64,000 nt of DNA, from positions 1 through 64,000 of the forward strand of contig VIIQ02000172.1 of NCBI GenBank assembly GCA_007449985.2. Reading direction: 5' to 3'. Below, piece after piece: positions 10,985 to 22,700 of this stretch. A program made the position numbers and the translations under genes. Numbering within the stretch: position 1 is the stretch's first letter; the number at the start of each line of letters is the position of its first letter. Source of the stretch: Desmodesmus armatus. Lineage: Eukaryota > Chlorophyta > Chlorophyceae > Sphaeropleales > Scenedesmaceae. The notes below the pieces were generated by a model. The model worked only from the letters and a program-made list of their open reading frames with translations, did no database searches and had not been told where the DNA came from.

Positions 10985-13348
10985 CTACAGACGCAGCAGG
11001 TGTGGGTATCGCTGGGATAGCCGTGCCCAAGCCGCCTCCACCCCCTCTGGGATATCTATATGGTCTATGAAGCCCTTGCCTGCAGGACCATACCCATCAG
11101 CATCGTCCCTCAGCCTGGGGATCTCCCCAGCAGCAGGCTGATGAACCTGTCGACCTCCCACACCCCTTGCTGCTGACTGAGGCTTCGCTCCGGCTGCTGG
11201 CTGGCTGTGTCTGCACTGCCTGCCTGCTGTGGCTGCTGTTGCTGCCATGCTGCCAGCTGCTGCTTTGTCACTAGGGGCTGCATGGTTATGGACTCTGGCA
11301 CAAATTCTAGCGCTGCACCATCAGCAGAAACCTGTAGCTGCGGCAGCAGGGGGCTGAAGCTTATGATGTCCTGCGGCGCCACCAGCTCGTTCCACCAGCG
11401 GTTGAAGGTGGCTTGGGTGCGGCGCTGCATGGTTGGGTCCTGCGCATGCATACAGTACACAGGAATCGAGTGGTTTCACAAGCTTTGGGGTAGTTGTCTG
11501 GACAGTGCAGCGTGCCGCTTGCACGGTCCTGCCAGCCAGCAGCCAATCAAACAGCATGGCTTAGCCTCCAGCCCCCGGCAGTTGGGGTGACTCGACTGAG
11601 TTGTGTGTGGCCAGCCTGTGGGGGGTGCGCAACCCTTGGACACCCCAAACAAAACAGCATGGCCAGACTCTGTGTGCTGAGCACACGGTAGTGTACATTC
11701 GTGCACTGCGTTGCCTCTGCGTCAGGCCGCACCCTCTTAATGCGCTATGTGCTGCAGGCATGACGCAAACCCCACTGCCAACATATCCACAACGGCTGCC
11801 CATGCCCAATGCAGCATCTGTATGCATAGCTTCCTGTATGTGCCCTGTAATTGCGCACAGAGCGAGCGCGCACGCACAGTGTATGATACACCGCGCAGCC
11901 TCACGATACGTGCAAAGATGGGTTGCACACAGGGGAACCCCCTCACACGCCTGGATCACGGTCACGGCTTTGGGCAAGCCTGACGTGACGTTTCAAGCAA
12001 CGCCTACCCCTTTCATCACACACCCCTGCCCCCTTCTAGACACACAGAACCATGTGCCGCACACCTACACACCTGGATCATGATCACTTTCTGGGGCGTG
12101 AGCCCGAGCTTGCGTGTGAGCTCCATGGAGCAGCGTGCGTTGCCGCCACAGTTGAGGGACTCCACCTCCAGCGGCAGCAGCTGCTGCTCGGTCACACCCA
12201 GGGCCAAGAACAGGTCCCTCAGCACCTGCAGCGCAGCGCAGCACGTCACATCTGTCATTGTCACTGCTAAGAGGGAGTGTGACAATCGCAAAAGCTGCTT
12301 GCCAACACCCAGGGCCAAGAACAGGTCCCTCAGCACCTGCATTGCAGCACAACAGCACGTCTGTACTGCTGCTGCTGAGCGCAGCCTTCTCTGTCGTCAA
12401 AAGTGGAAGGCTCTGCTGCAGGTGCTTCACACCCTTTCAAAATGACAGCCAGGCACATATGTTAAACATACTCCCCTGCCCCATACCCCCATCTCCAATC
12501 AAATTGAAGGGTGTGGGGTGGGGGCACATCCCTACTGTACTGGCGCTGCCAAACTCACCCTTGCCAAAGGTATGCTGCGGTTGCAAGTTGGTGCAAGTCC
12601 CCTGCTGCGGCTGCTGACACCATACCCTTGGGAAGTGACATCCCAGGCGTGGCAGTTGCTGCGCTTATACTACAAGCTACTACACCCAGCCGCTGTCCTG
12701 CCTTGCTATACCCAGTGCCGCTGTCCTGCCTTGCCACCTGTCCAGTACGGCCACTCACTTCCGTCCTCCCTGCCTTGCCACCCGACCAGTAATGCTGTCC
12801 AATTCCCTCCTCTCTGCCTTGCCACCTGTCCATAGCTGCCGCCCACCTCCCTCTTCCCCACCCACCTCAGCCTCGTGCCTCCCCTCCTGGGTGGGTATGT
12901 AGTGCCACACCGGGTGATCTTTTATGGAGTTGTACAGATGGATCGTGGAGTGCCCGCTGCCGCCAGAGATCAGCACTGACGCGACGATGCCAGCCTGCAG
13001 CGCATGCACTGCTGCATACCTGCAGGTGCAGGACAACAAGGTATGCAGGCTGCTGTTGGTGCGTACTGCCATGTCATGCGTACTGCCATCAGATGGCGCA
13101 GCCTGGGCGATGTATAGCCAACATTTATGTTCTGAAGAGTGTGCTTGCCTGTGAACCAAGGTGAGAAGGTACTCAAAGCAAGAAGTGCTGACACAGAGCG
13201 CGGCAGCTCACACGGTGGCGAGGACAGAGCTGCCACACACCACACACAGGTCGGCCTGTGGTGCTTGGGTTATGTCTGGCACATCTCTGACAGCCAGATA
13301 GGTTGAAAGAGTGTTGGCATCCTTGGCATCCTGTGTCAGCTCCTCCAT
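10985..13348 (-). CDS. YdcF-like DUF218 family protein
   Basis: Four exons in transcript order: 13212-13348, 12866-13019, 12073-12225, 10985-11439; about 299 residues against about 266 for Escherichia coli YdcF. Matching segments in order: an N-terminal helix region with [70 protein letters not shown] and [14 protein letters not shown]. The family has a Rossmann-like fold; YdcF binds S-adenosylmethionine in vitro, and its physiological substrate is unknown. A glutamine/alanine-rich insert (about 11185-11260) is absent from bacterial relatives. Exon 4 changes frame by one base at a CCCC tract (11125-11128, plus strand); one extra base restores the conserved GEIPRLRDD junction. A longer start upstream in frame (to 13459) is possible. 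Splice phases agree. The stop is TAG. Confidence 0.9.
12285..12350. repeat. Extra copy of the start of YdcF exon 3 with its acceptor
   Basis: The segment cccagggccaagaacaggtc followed by cctcagcacctgca occurs at the start of exon 3 (to 12225) and again about 110 bases upstream in the transcript, at 12307-12342. The copy keeps the first 11 codons and the AG acceptor, then diverges. Confidence 0.8.
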
Positions 13349-13769
13349 TTGACAGTCAGCGAGGACGGGTGGCGAGCTGCCCTCCGACAAAGGAATGTAG
13401 GCCAACAGATTGCTGAGGTGTTGGCAGGGGACGAAGCACCGACAGTCACCGATTATCACTTTGTGACAGGGAGAATTGTGCTGATGTCACATGAGGCAAC
13501 GCCAGATCCACCCCCAAAGCCAGTCCATACCACTGCTGAACCCAAGCTTGATCTGGTGAACCCCAAGCAGTACAGTGCATGTGCTGTCACGTCGAGATAC
13601 AAAAACACCATAGACTTAATTGTGAATTTAGTCTGTTCACGTATTCGCCTGGCTGCAGGTTTATTCGGATTGATCACTGTTTGGCACCCATCTGCTCAGC
13701 AGTGCTGTTGTATGATGCACCTGAAGCCACAATTGCCCACTATGCAGTAGAAGGCTGTTTCTGGCTACT
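13349..13769. promoter_or_regulatory. Divergent intergenic region between YdcF-like and 5-phosphatase genes
   Basis: About 420 bases separate the proposed start codons of two divergently transcribed genes, so promoters for both must lie here or in 5' untranslated exons. I see no clear TATA box or other named element. If the longer YdcF start is used, the region shrinks to about 310 bases. Confidence 0.4.
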
Positions 13770-16700
13770 ATGAGCAACCCTTTTGCTCAGGTAATCATCC
13801 ACGTATGCTGCTCTGCACAGAGGTCACCAGGGCACCCTTCCAGCAAGCATAAGCGGGGTGCTTTACAGTACGCCTTGCTGGTTGCTGCTCACTGCTGCAG
13901 GGCTATGGGGATCCGTTTGGGGAGCTTGCATCTACAGGACAGCAGGACAGCCATACAGAGTTCAAGCCCACCAGGCGCCCCCCGCCCAAACCAGCCGCGC
14001 CCAACCCCTTCAGTCAATCTGCAGGTCCTGCAGCAGCAGCACCAGGCGCTGCAGACGACCCTTTCCTACTGCTGGCAGCAACAGTAGCTTCTCCAGCTGC
14101 CACACCAGGCATACCTCCTGCAGCTGCCTCAGCCCCAGCACAGCTCCAGCAGAGGCCAGCACTTGCATGGCATGATGATGTCGTTGGGATTTTCAGCTCA
14201 GCACCTGCCAATGCTAGTACCAGCACCAGCACAGCGGCAACCGCACCGCCAAGCTATATGGACGCAGCAGCGGCATGCCCGCCACCTCCTGCATACGATG
14301 CTGCAGTCAGCCTGCCCCCTGCATACGATACAGCAAGCAGCTGCCCACCAGCATACGAACAGGCCCTGGATCTACCTCCACCGCCCTCCTACGAGGCTAT
14401 CATGCAGGGCGCTGCTGTGCAAAGCCCTCATCAAGGACAGCAGGCGCAACAGCAGCTGAGGCCAGCACGTGCAGCGCCTGTCGCGCCCAACCCAGCAGGA
14501 GCAGTTGGCCCCCTCACCGCGGCACGGCCAAGCAGGGCAGCGCCAGCACCTCCTGGCGCCACACTAGCCCCAGCACGCACTGCTCCTGCAGCGCCAGGCC
14601 AGCACGGTCCTGCAGGTGCAGGACAACCAGGCTTGGCTGCAGGAGGCCACATCAGCATGGCGTCAGAGTCAGCACATGCAGCGGCATGCAGCGCAGGAGC
14701 AGCAGCAGGCCTGGCTGGGCTGCACTTGCACGAGCCTGAGGCGCATGCAGGAGCCAGCAGCGGCAGGAACCAGCCTGCAGCGCAGTGTGTTGCAGCCACT
14801 AGCGGCAACGTGGGCGCAGCACCCAAGGGAGGAGGCTTCGGGGGGCAGCAGGTGTGCCAGTATGTGTGTTTGAGAGGCATGCCTGATGGAAGCTTTGACT
14901 GCATTTGAGTGTAGCATGTGCATGCCAGGCTCTTGCAGTGCTAGGCGCGCAAGCTATGTGCAAGCAATCAAACAAAACAGACAGTCTAGCAGTGTCGGCC
15001 CGTCCTGCAGTACTGTCGCATGGCTCTTAGCCACCTGCTGGCGCAACTGTACAGTACTGTCGCATGGCTCTTAGCCACCTCCTGGCGCAACTGTACTGCA
15101 ATATTGCGTCACCATGCGCTGCCTGCCTGACGCGAGGCCAATGGGAGGAATCCTATGGCGTAACGAAGCAAAGGGGGTGTATCGGAACCTTTCTTTCCTT
15201 TCTTTCTTTTTCGGCAGATCCATCAGCAGGAGCTGGGGGCGCAGATACGGCTGCCGCCCCTAAACCCCAAGGCCACAGCGCCCCTGAAGCACCTCGCCGC
15301 GGGCATGGGCTACCTCTTCGCAGGCCCTGTGGACGACACCAGCCTGCTGCTGCAGTGGGCGCCGAACGCGTCTGGTCACACGCTGCCCATGGGCGGCACA
15401 CCATACAAGGGAGAGGACCACGACTCTGCAGCAGCGGCAGCATTGGGGCTCGGGCACTACTCTGGGGGCTCCAGCAGCAGCAGCAAGAGCCGCGTGAGCT
15501 GCGTGCTGTTTGGGGCAGTGCCAGGGCGGCTGTGGGCGGGCAGCGCGGACGGCAGGGTGCACTGCTGGTCTGTGGGCGGGGACGGCTCTGCTGCGCGGCT
15601 GCTGCACAGCTGGGAGGCGCATAGCGGCAAGGTGAAGGGGATCGCGCTGTCACCCTGCGGCAGACTGTTCACAGGTGGGCAGTAGGGGGTTTGGAGGCCG
15701 CGGGGAGGGGGGAGGGGCGTTGTGCAAATGCATGCAGTTGTGCAAGTGAGGGACTGCGTCATGGGGGCGGTGCCAGGGCGGCTGTGGGCCTGAATACCAT
15801 GCTGCTGAGTACTGGACATGGCGCGCGATACACTCAGGTGCCCTAGTCTGAACTCAACTAGGTGCGCCAGGCAGACTGCAAAGCATGCACTCACGCCCTG
15901 ATCTATTGCATTGGTGTCCCTCCCGCCGCGGGAGGCAAGCTATCTTGGAGTGTCAAACATCAGTGGTTTTCAGCAAGCAAAGTATGAATCTGCAGGTTCA
16001 TCCAGTGGTGCCGTCAAGATGTGGAGCTACGGCAGCCCAGCCTTCACAGACAGCGCAGCGCCGCGCCTGCTGCGCCAGCTGAAGAAGGTCGACCAGCGCT
16101 CAGGCGTGGCTGCCAACGCGCATAGCAAGGTGGTGGGCCTGGCCGTCAGCAGTGGCGGGCGGGTGCTGTGGTCTGTGGGCAAGGCGACCGTCAGCCTGTG
16201 GAGCACTCACAGTGAGTCCAGGGGTGCTGTGCTGACGGGGGCGGATAGTGAGGTGGTGTTGGGGATGCAAAGTGAATAGCGGCTGTTGCGGCAGCTGAAG
16301 AAGGCCATCCAGCGCTGAGGCGTGGCTGCCAACGCGCACAGCAAGGTGGTGGGCCTGGCCGTCGGCAGTGGCGGGCGGGTGCTGTGGTCTGTGGGCAAGG
16401 CGACCGTCAGCCTGTGGAGCACTCACAGTGAGCCCCAGGGGCGCTGTACTAGGACATGGCGGGTGCAGGCAGTGAAGTTGCTTTGGTTGGCAGTGTGTGG
16501 TGAAATGCAGCACCCCCTTTCCACGATGTGTTGTGATGTGTGGCTGTCAGCCAGGCGCCAAGACAGGACAGGGCGGCGCCTGCTCTGCAGCAGAGCGTAC
16601 TTGACAGCCATTTGTTCATGTCCTGGGCCCGAGTTTTGCGCTCGGGTCCCCTGACCATCGTATTGGGAGCTCAAGTCGACAGGACGGTATTGTGCCTGTG

Positions 16701-19700
16701 GCTCCTCTCTGAGTCGCTGCAAACAAACCATTCTCCATCAATGTGCTGTCGGCTGCCCTGCGTTGCTGTCAATCACCCCTCCCCCTGTGCAGATGGTGAG
16801 CACCTGGGCAGCCTCGCAGAGTCCAGCACGGATGCCATGAGCAACCCATTTGCAGGGGCCGGCGCAGGCCCCTACGGCTACACAGCTCAGCCACAGCAAC
16901 AAGCGGCTGGCGACATCAACCCCAAGCAGGGTTTGGACACTTTCCTGCTGGACAGCCTGTTTGAACGCCCCAGTGCTGAGCTGGTGAGGTCCAGGGCTGC
17001 AGCAAAGGGGGGCAGCCTGGCTGTTCCGTATGCAGCGGGTTTGTTAGCCTGGCTACTCAGTAGGGTAGTAAAAGAGTAGGGCAGGCGATCACTATGTGAT
17101 GCATGTAGCTAGCATGATGCAGAGAGGCAGGTGGATGTCACTTTGGCGGCGTCGTATGGCTGCCACTTCTTCGTGATGCCCCTTGCGAGCGCCGACACGG
17201 TTTTGCTGCTTTGTCTGCTGGCTGATGCAGCTTGCAGAGGAGGCTGCGTTCGACTCTGAGAAGGATGCTGCCAGCGTCGCCTACAACGCCGCCGTAAAGG
17301 GTGCAGCAAAGGTGGGCTGTGTTGGCCAGCAGCACGGCGGCCGAGCTCCTTGCCTGCAAGGCAGCTGCATGTGCATGCCAATCCGCCGCAATTGAGGTCT
17401 ATGCATGTTTGAATGACGCATCCGCACTGCTTGCTCCATCAGCTGCTGTGCCAGGCGGTGACGGCGCTGGCTTGCTTGCACGTCTGCTTTGCTTGCTAAA
17501 CTTCGGAACCTCCCTTGGACAGCTAGCTGTGTTTGGTGATTGCAATGCGTGATGGGTCATGGGCAGCACTCCGGAGGCCGCACTCCAGGATCCTGGCACT
17601 TGTGCCGTGCTGCAGGTTGGCAAGCTGTTCAACTAGCTGACCAAGCTGCTGCTTGGCCTGGCTGCTTGCACTTGCTCTTTGCACGCGCGCTTTGCTCGCT
17701 AAGACCGCAACCTCCCTTGAAAAGCTAGCTGTGTTTGGTGATTGCATCGCTCGTTGTGTCTTTGGCGGCGCTCCTTGCACATCTGCCGCGCTGCAGGCTG
17801 GCAAGCTGTTCAACAAGCTGACCAAGATGGCTGCTGCAAAGATCAAGGAGGACAGCAAGCTGGGACTGCGGGAGGACAGCACCGACTCAGGTCAGGGCCC
17901 TGTGCTGCATTCTAGAACATCTTATGGCTGCACCTTGCCACGCTTTGCTGCTGCTGGCTGACTGTTGTTCTTTGTCGCTGAAAATGAGGACCGTGCCCCC
18001 TCACTGGACAGCATGGGCATTGTGTGCACACCACAGCAGACTGGCAGGCTGGCATGCTGCATCAAGACCAGCCATCAATTCATGCTGACAGCCGCACCCG
18101 GGCTGCATGGGGCCCATGAGTGCTTGCATGGCCAGCACAGCACATGCATGTCTTGGTGTGCTTCTGGGTCCGGGCTGTAGTGACGCTGTGTATCTGATCG
18201 TGCTATGTCGTGCTGTGCTTGTTGCACCCTGCTGCAGCAGATCGAGGCTTGAGCGGTCTGCCTGTCAGTGCTGCCTATTCGGCCAGCATGGCAGCAGCAG
18301 GTGCAGAAGATCTGGAGGGCAAGGTGTGCTGTGCCGTGCTGTGCTGGATGTGTTGTGCTGTGCTGTGCTATGATGTCGTGGCTCAATTGTGATGTGCTGT
18401 GACGTAGGTCAGACGTGCATGTGCAGTTTTGCAGTGCCAGCAGAGTTGAAGGCCCCTTACTTGGCAGTAGCGCACCTCTTGGATCGTTGTTGCCTTGTCT
18501 AGTTGCTTGAGGCCTGTCAATGGCTGCAATGGCTAGCAGGGCAGCTGGGGGCGAAGACAGCTCAACACAAACCTGTGCTCATTGCTGTGCAGATTGTTGT
18601 ATTGCAACTTCTACACAAGTTGCAAGATCGCTGCATGGCACCTTTCAGCAGCTGTGCTCACCTCAACTCCTGCGGCGCCTACCAGCAAACCCCTTCCCTT
18701 TCAATATTCGCTGTGCAGGTCGGCTACTGGGGCAGCATCAAGAGGGTTGCAGCAGCAGCAGACGGCACGGTGTGGCTGTCATACAAGCGGGGGCTGCTGG
18801 AGCAGTACTCGGAAGGCGGGAGGTTGCTGTGGAGCAGCTGCAGCGGCAGTGCTGGGCAGCAGCAGCGCCAGGGCCAGGGCTTGCATGCTGCTGCTGGGAG
18901 CTCTGGAGGGTCTGGTTTCAAGCCAGCAGGTGGGTGGGTGGTGGGGCAGCTGCTTGTTGTATATGGGGGGAGGAGTGTGAGTGAAGTGTCATGTTTCAAC
19001 CAGGCTATGCCTGCATGGCGGCTGAAGCAGCAGCACAATGTGCATGGTGGAGAGGGCGGCAGCTCTGTGGCCCAGGCCACAGCAGTGGGTTGCAGCACTG
19101 CTGTGCAGGGATGCTGCCCAGTCACGCTCAGTGCCACTTCCCGGTTGGCCTCACTGCTGTTGCTCAGAGGCGGCACAGCAGCCTCCTCTGTGTGTGTTCA
19201 ACGAGTGCGGGTATGCTGAGGTCGAGGGTTGGATCCAGTACGGGTCTCAACGTGACAGTCACAAGTGTTTTGTGTATCATTTAGATAGTATGCAGCGCCT
19301 ATGCAGGTGGCATCACCGCCCTGGCTGTTGTTGGCAGCAGCGTTTGGGCCGGAGACTAGCAGGGCCGGGTGTGGGTGCTGGACTCAGCCCGGGTGCTAAC
19401 AAGTATAATTGTGTATGAATGTGCCTGCTGCTATGCAGGTGGCATCACTGCCCTTGCTGCTGTTGGCAGCAGCATCTGTGCCGGAGACTAGCAGGGCCGG
19501 GTGCGGGTGCTGGACTCAGCCACGGATGCTAACCAGTATTACTGGTGTATGAATGTGCCTGCTGCTATGCAGGTGGCATCACCGCCCTGGCTGCTGTTGG
19601 CAGCAGCATCTGGGCCGGAGACAAGGAGGGCCGGGTGTGGGTGCTGGAGTCTGCCACGTGCACTGGTGCCAACAAGTACTTTGTGTATGATTGCTGCATG

Positions 19701-22700
19701 TTGCTGTGCAGGTGGTATCACCGCCCTGGCTGCTGTTGGCAGCAGCATCTGGGCGGGAGACCAGCAGGGCCGGGTGTGGGTGCTGGACTGCGCCACGGGT
19801 GCGGTGCAGCGCAGCTGGCAGGCGCACGTGTTCCCTGTGCGCAGCATCGCCGCTGGCGGCCACCTAGTGTTCAGCCTCGGTAAGGACGGGGGCATCCGGG
19901 CGTGGCCGGCCGTGGCGCCACCGGCTGAGCTGACGGCGGCGTGGCGGGCAGACACGCACGACTGTCTGCAGCAGCAGACGCTACAGGTGGGTTGGGAGCG
20001 ATATTTCCATGGTGGCTCTGTGCGGCTGCCTGCCATCAGTGCGGGCTACCGCCTAGCGTGACATGAGAGGAATGACATGTAGTGTGCGCAGCATCGCCGC
20101 TGGCGGCCACCTGGTGTTCAGCCTCGGTAAGGACGGGGGCATCTGGGCGTGGCCGGCCGTGGCACCATCGGCTGAGCTGACGGCGGCGTGGCGGGCAGAC
20201 ACGCACGACTGTCTGCAGCAGCAGACGCTACAGGTGGGTTGGGAGCGATATTGCCATGGTGGCTGTGTGTGGCTGCCATCAGTGCGGGCTACCGCCTAGC
20301 GTGACATGAGAGGAATGGCATGTAGTGTGCGCAGCATCGCCGCTGGCGGACACCTGGTGTTCAGCCTCGGTAAGGACGGGGGCATCCGGGCATGGCCGGC
20401 CGTGGCACCACCTGCAGAGCTGACGGCGGCGTGGCGGGCAGACACGCACGACTGCCTGCAGCAGCAGAAGCTACAGGTGTGTGTTAGGTTGCTGCTGGCG
20501 TGGCGGCTCTGTGCGGCTGCATGCCACCAATGCGGGCCCCTGCAGAGCGGGCTATTGGAACGCCTACCATGACAGAGAGCAATGACATGTGATGTGGCGC
20601 CTTGCGGTCACTGTGTGGAGCGCTGTTTACATGGTTGCTCGCGTTGCTGGGCTAACAGTACAGCTGGTTTGGCCTGACAGCAATGGTGGAGTAATGGCTG
20701 TGAAGGTGCAGTAGCCTGAAGTGGCAATGCTAGCAGAGAGGGTTTGTAGCTGGTTACGGATTGTGACAGACTGACCTGCAGAGGCTGCAAGCCTTTCTAC
20801 ACCAATGCAGGCCTGCGGCTTGCTGTTTGTCACTGAGGGGGTCACTGCTAGTGTGGCGTGTTTCACTCCCACAGCAAGCAAGGGTCCCCGAAAGGGTCCC
20901 TGCTAGTGCGGCATGTTTCATTCCCGTAGCAACCGAGGGTCCCTGAGGGGGTCACTGTGTGTGTGGCATGCAGGTGCTGGCGTGCACCTGGAATGTGAAC
21001 GAGAACAAACCCAGCAGAGCGGGGCTGGAGCTCTGGCTAGGCGAGCGTGTGCGGGATGCTCAGCTGGTGCTGATTGGGCTGCAGGTCGGTGCATTAGGCC
21101 AACAGCATGGCTTCCAGCATGCCTGTCACATGCTGCATTTCGCCCATGCGCTCTTGCTGAGATCATAAACCCTTAACCCCGCTCAACCCCAAACCATCCT
21201 CAAACAGTGTCGGTCTTCCTTGACAACGTCAAGGCTATCCATGTGTTTCGTCTAGAGTGCATACCAGGTCCTGTGCAGGGGATGTGCTGATGTTGTTGGC
21301 TGGCTGCCTGACGCTGCGTGCAGGAGGTTGAGATGGGGACTGGCAGCGTTGCGCGGGACGTCGTGTACCAGCAGCTGGCCAAGACAAAGCTGGAAGCAGG
21401 GTCACAGGTACGCTGCGAAATGAAACTAGTAAGACTGGAGCACAGCTCACAACAGCCCTGGGTCAGTCAAAGTAGTCAAAAGCCCAGTGCGCCCAAAGCC
21501 AAGGCCGCCAGTTTTGCAGAGCTGCACGTGTTTGCAGCTGAGCTGCGTGACTGGCTTGATCAGGCCTCATGAGGCCTGTGTGGCCTGAAGTCCCAGCGGG
21601 GCTGAAGGTGTCACGTGGGGTTGTTGTGATGTTCACCATGCTGCACAACCTTGTCACACGTGGCTTGTAAAATGGTGCGCTGTGCTGAGCTGTGGGTGAT
21701 ATGACTGCTAGTGTACACTGTCAGTCGATGTGATATGCTGTGCGATCTGGCGTGCTGTGCTGTGCTGTGCTGTGCAGGCAGCCCAGGCCTGGTCAGCAGC
21801 TGTCAGTGAGATGCTGGCCAGCAGGGGCCGCTGGAAGCGCGTTGCGTTGCGGCAGATGAGTGGGATCGTGGCCATTGTGTTTGCACGGTGCGCGTGGGCT
21901 ATGAAAGCATCCCGCTAGAGAGGGACGCGGGGCAGGATTGAGGCAGCACTGCTGCAGCGGCAGTCCCACCTCCCCTTGCGCATCTCCTTCCTTATGTGTT
22001 GCCCAGTTTGTTCTGCAACTTCCTACTTCTGTGCTGCCCATTCTGGGTGCTCCGCCGCCGAGAATTGCTCAGCTGGGGCTTCCCTGCATGGTTGCCTGCT
22101 GCTGCTACATGGTAGCCACAGAGCTGCCGATCTGTCCACCAATGCATGTGTGCCTGCTGCTGCTGCTGCTGCAGCTCTGAGCTTGAGCCCCACATAGGCG
22201 AGGTGTCCACAGCCTCTGTGGCCTGTGGAGTGATGGGCTACGGCGGCAACAAGGGCGCAGCCGCGATCAGCTTCTCACTCTTCCGGCGCCGGGTGGTGCT
22301 GGTGTCCTCACACTTTGCTGCTCACCAGGTGCGTGATGGCTGGGTGGGCAACATCTGTCTGTATTGCCTGATGGCGTATGTGGGTGTGTTGACAAAGAAT
22401 ATGCATGCAAGTTATGCAAAGGCAGTCCTGTGAGGATCAAAACATAGACATCTTTTTGCAACAATAGGTGTTTGTGTTTGGGGTCTTCTTGCACTGACAG
22501 CACGCCAGCATCAAGGTCTGGGTGCATACTGTGGAGGGTGGCATCAGGCATGTACAGCACGGCTGTTCTCTTGTAGCAGAACAACCTGTGTAGCAGAACA
22601 GCACAGCAGTACCTACTGCTGTTGTGCCAGTAGGTTGCTGGCAGTGCTGTGTTTGACCAGTGCACATGGGCCGAGCTGCACCCGCACATGCACCCGCACA

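Noticed and set aside
15153..15653. 166-residue minus-strand open frame over WD40 exon 3
   Set aside because: It is antisense to a conserved coding exon, as expected in GC-rich genes.
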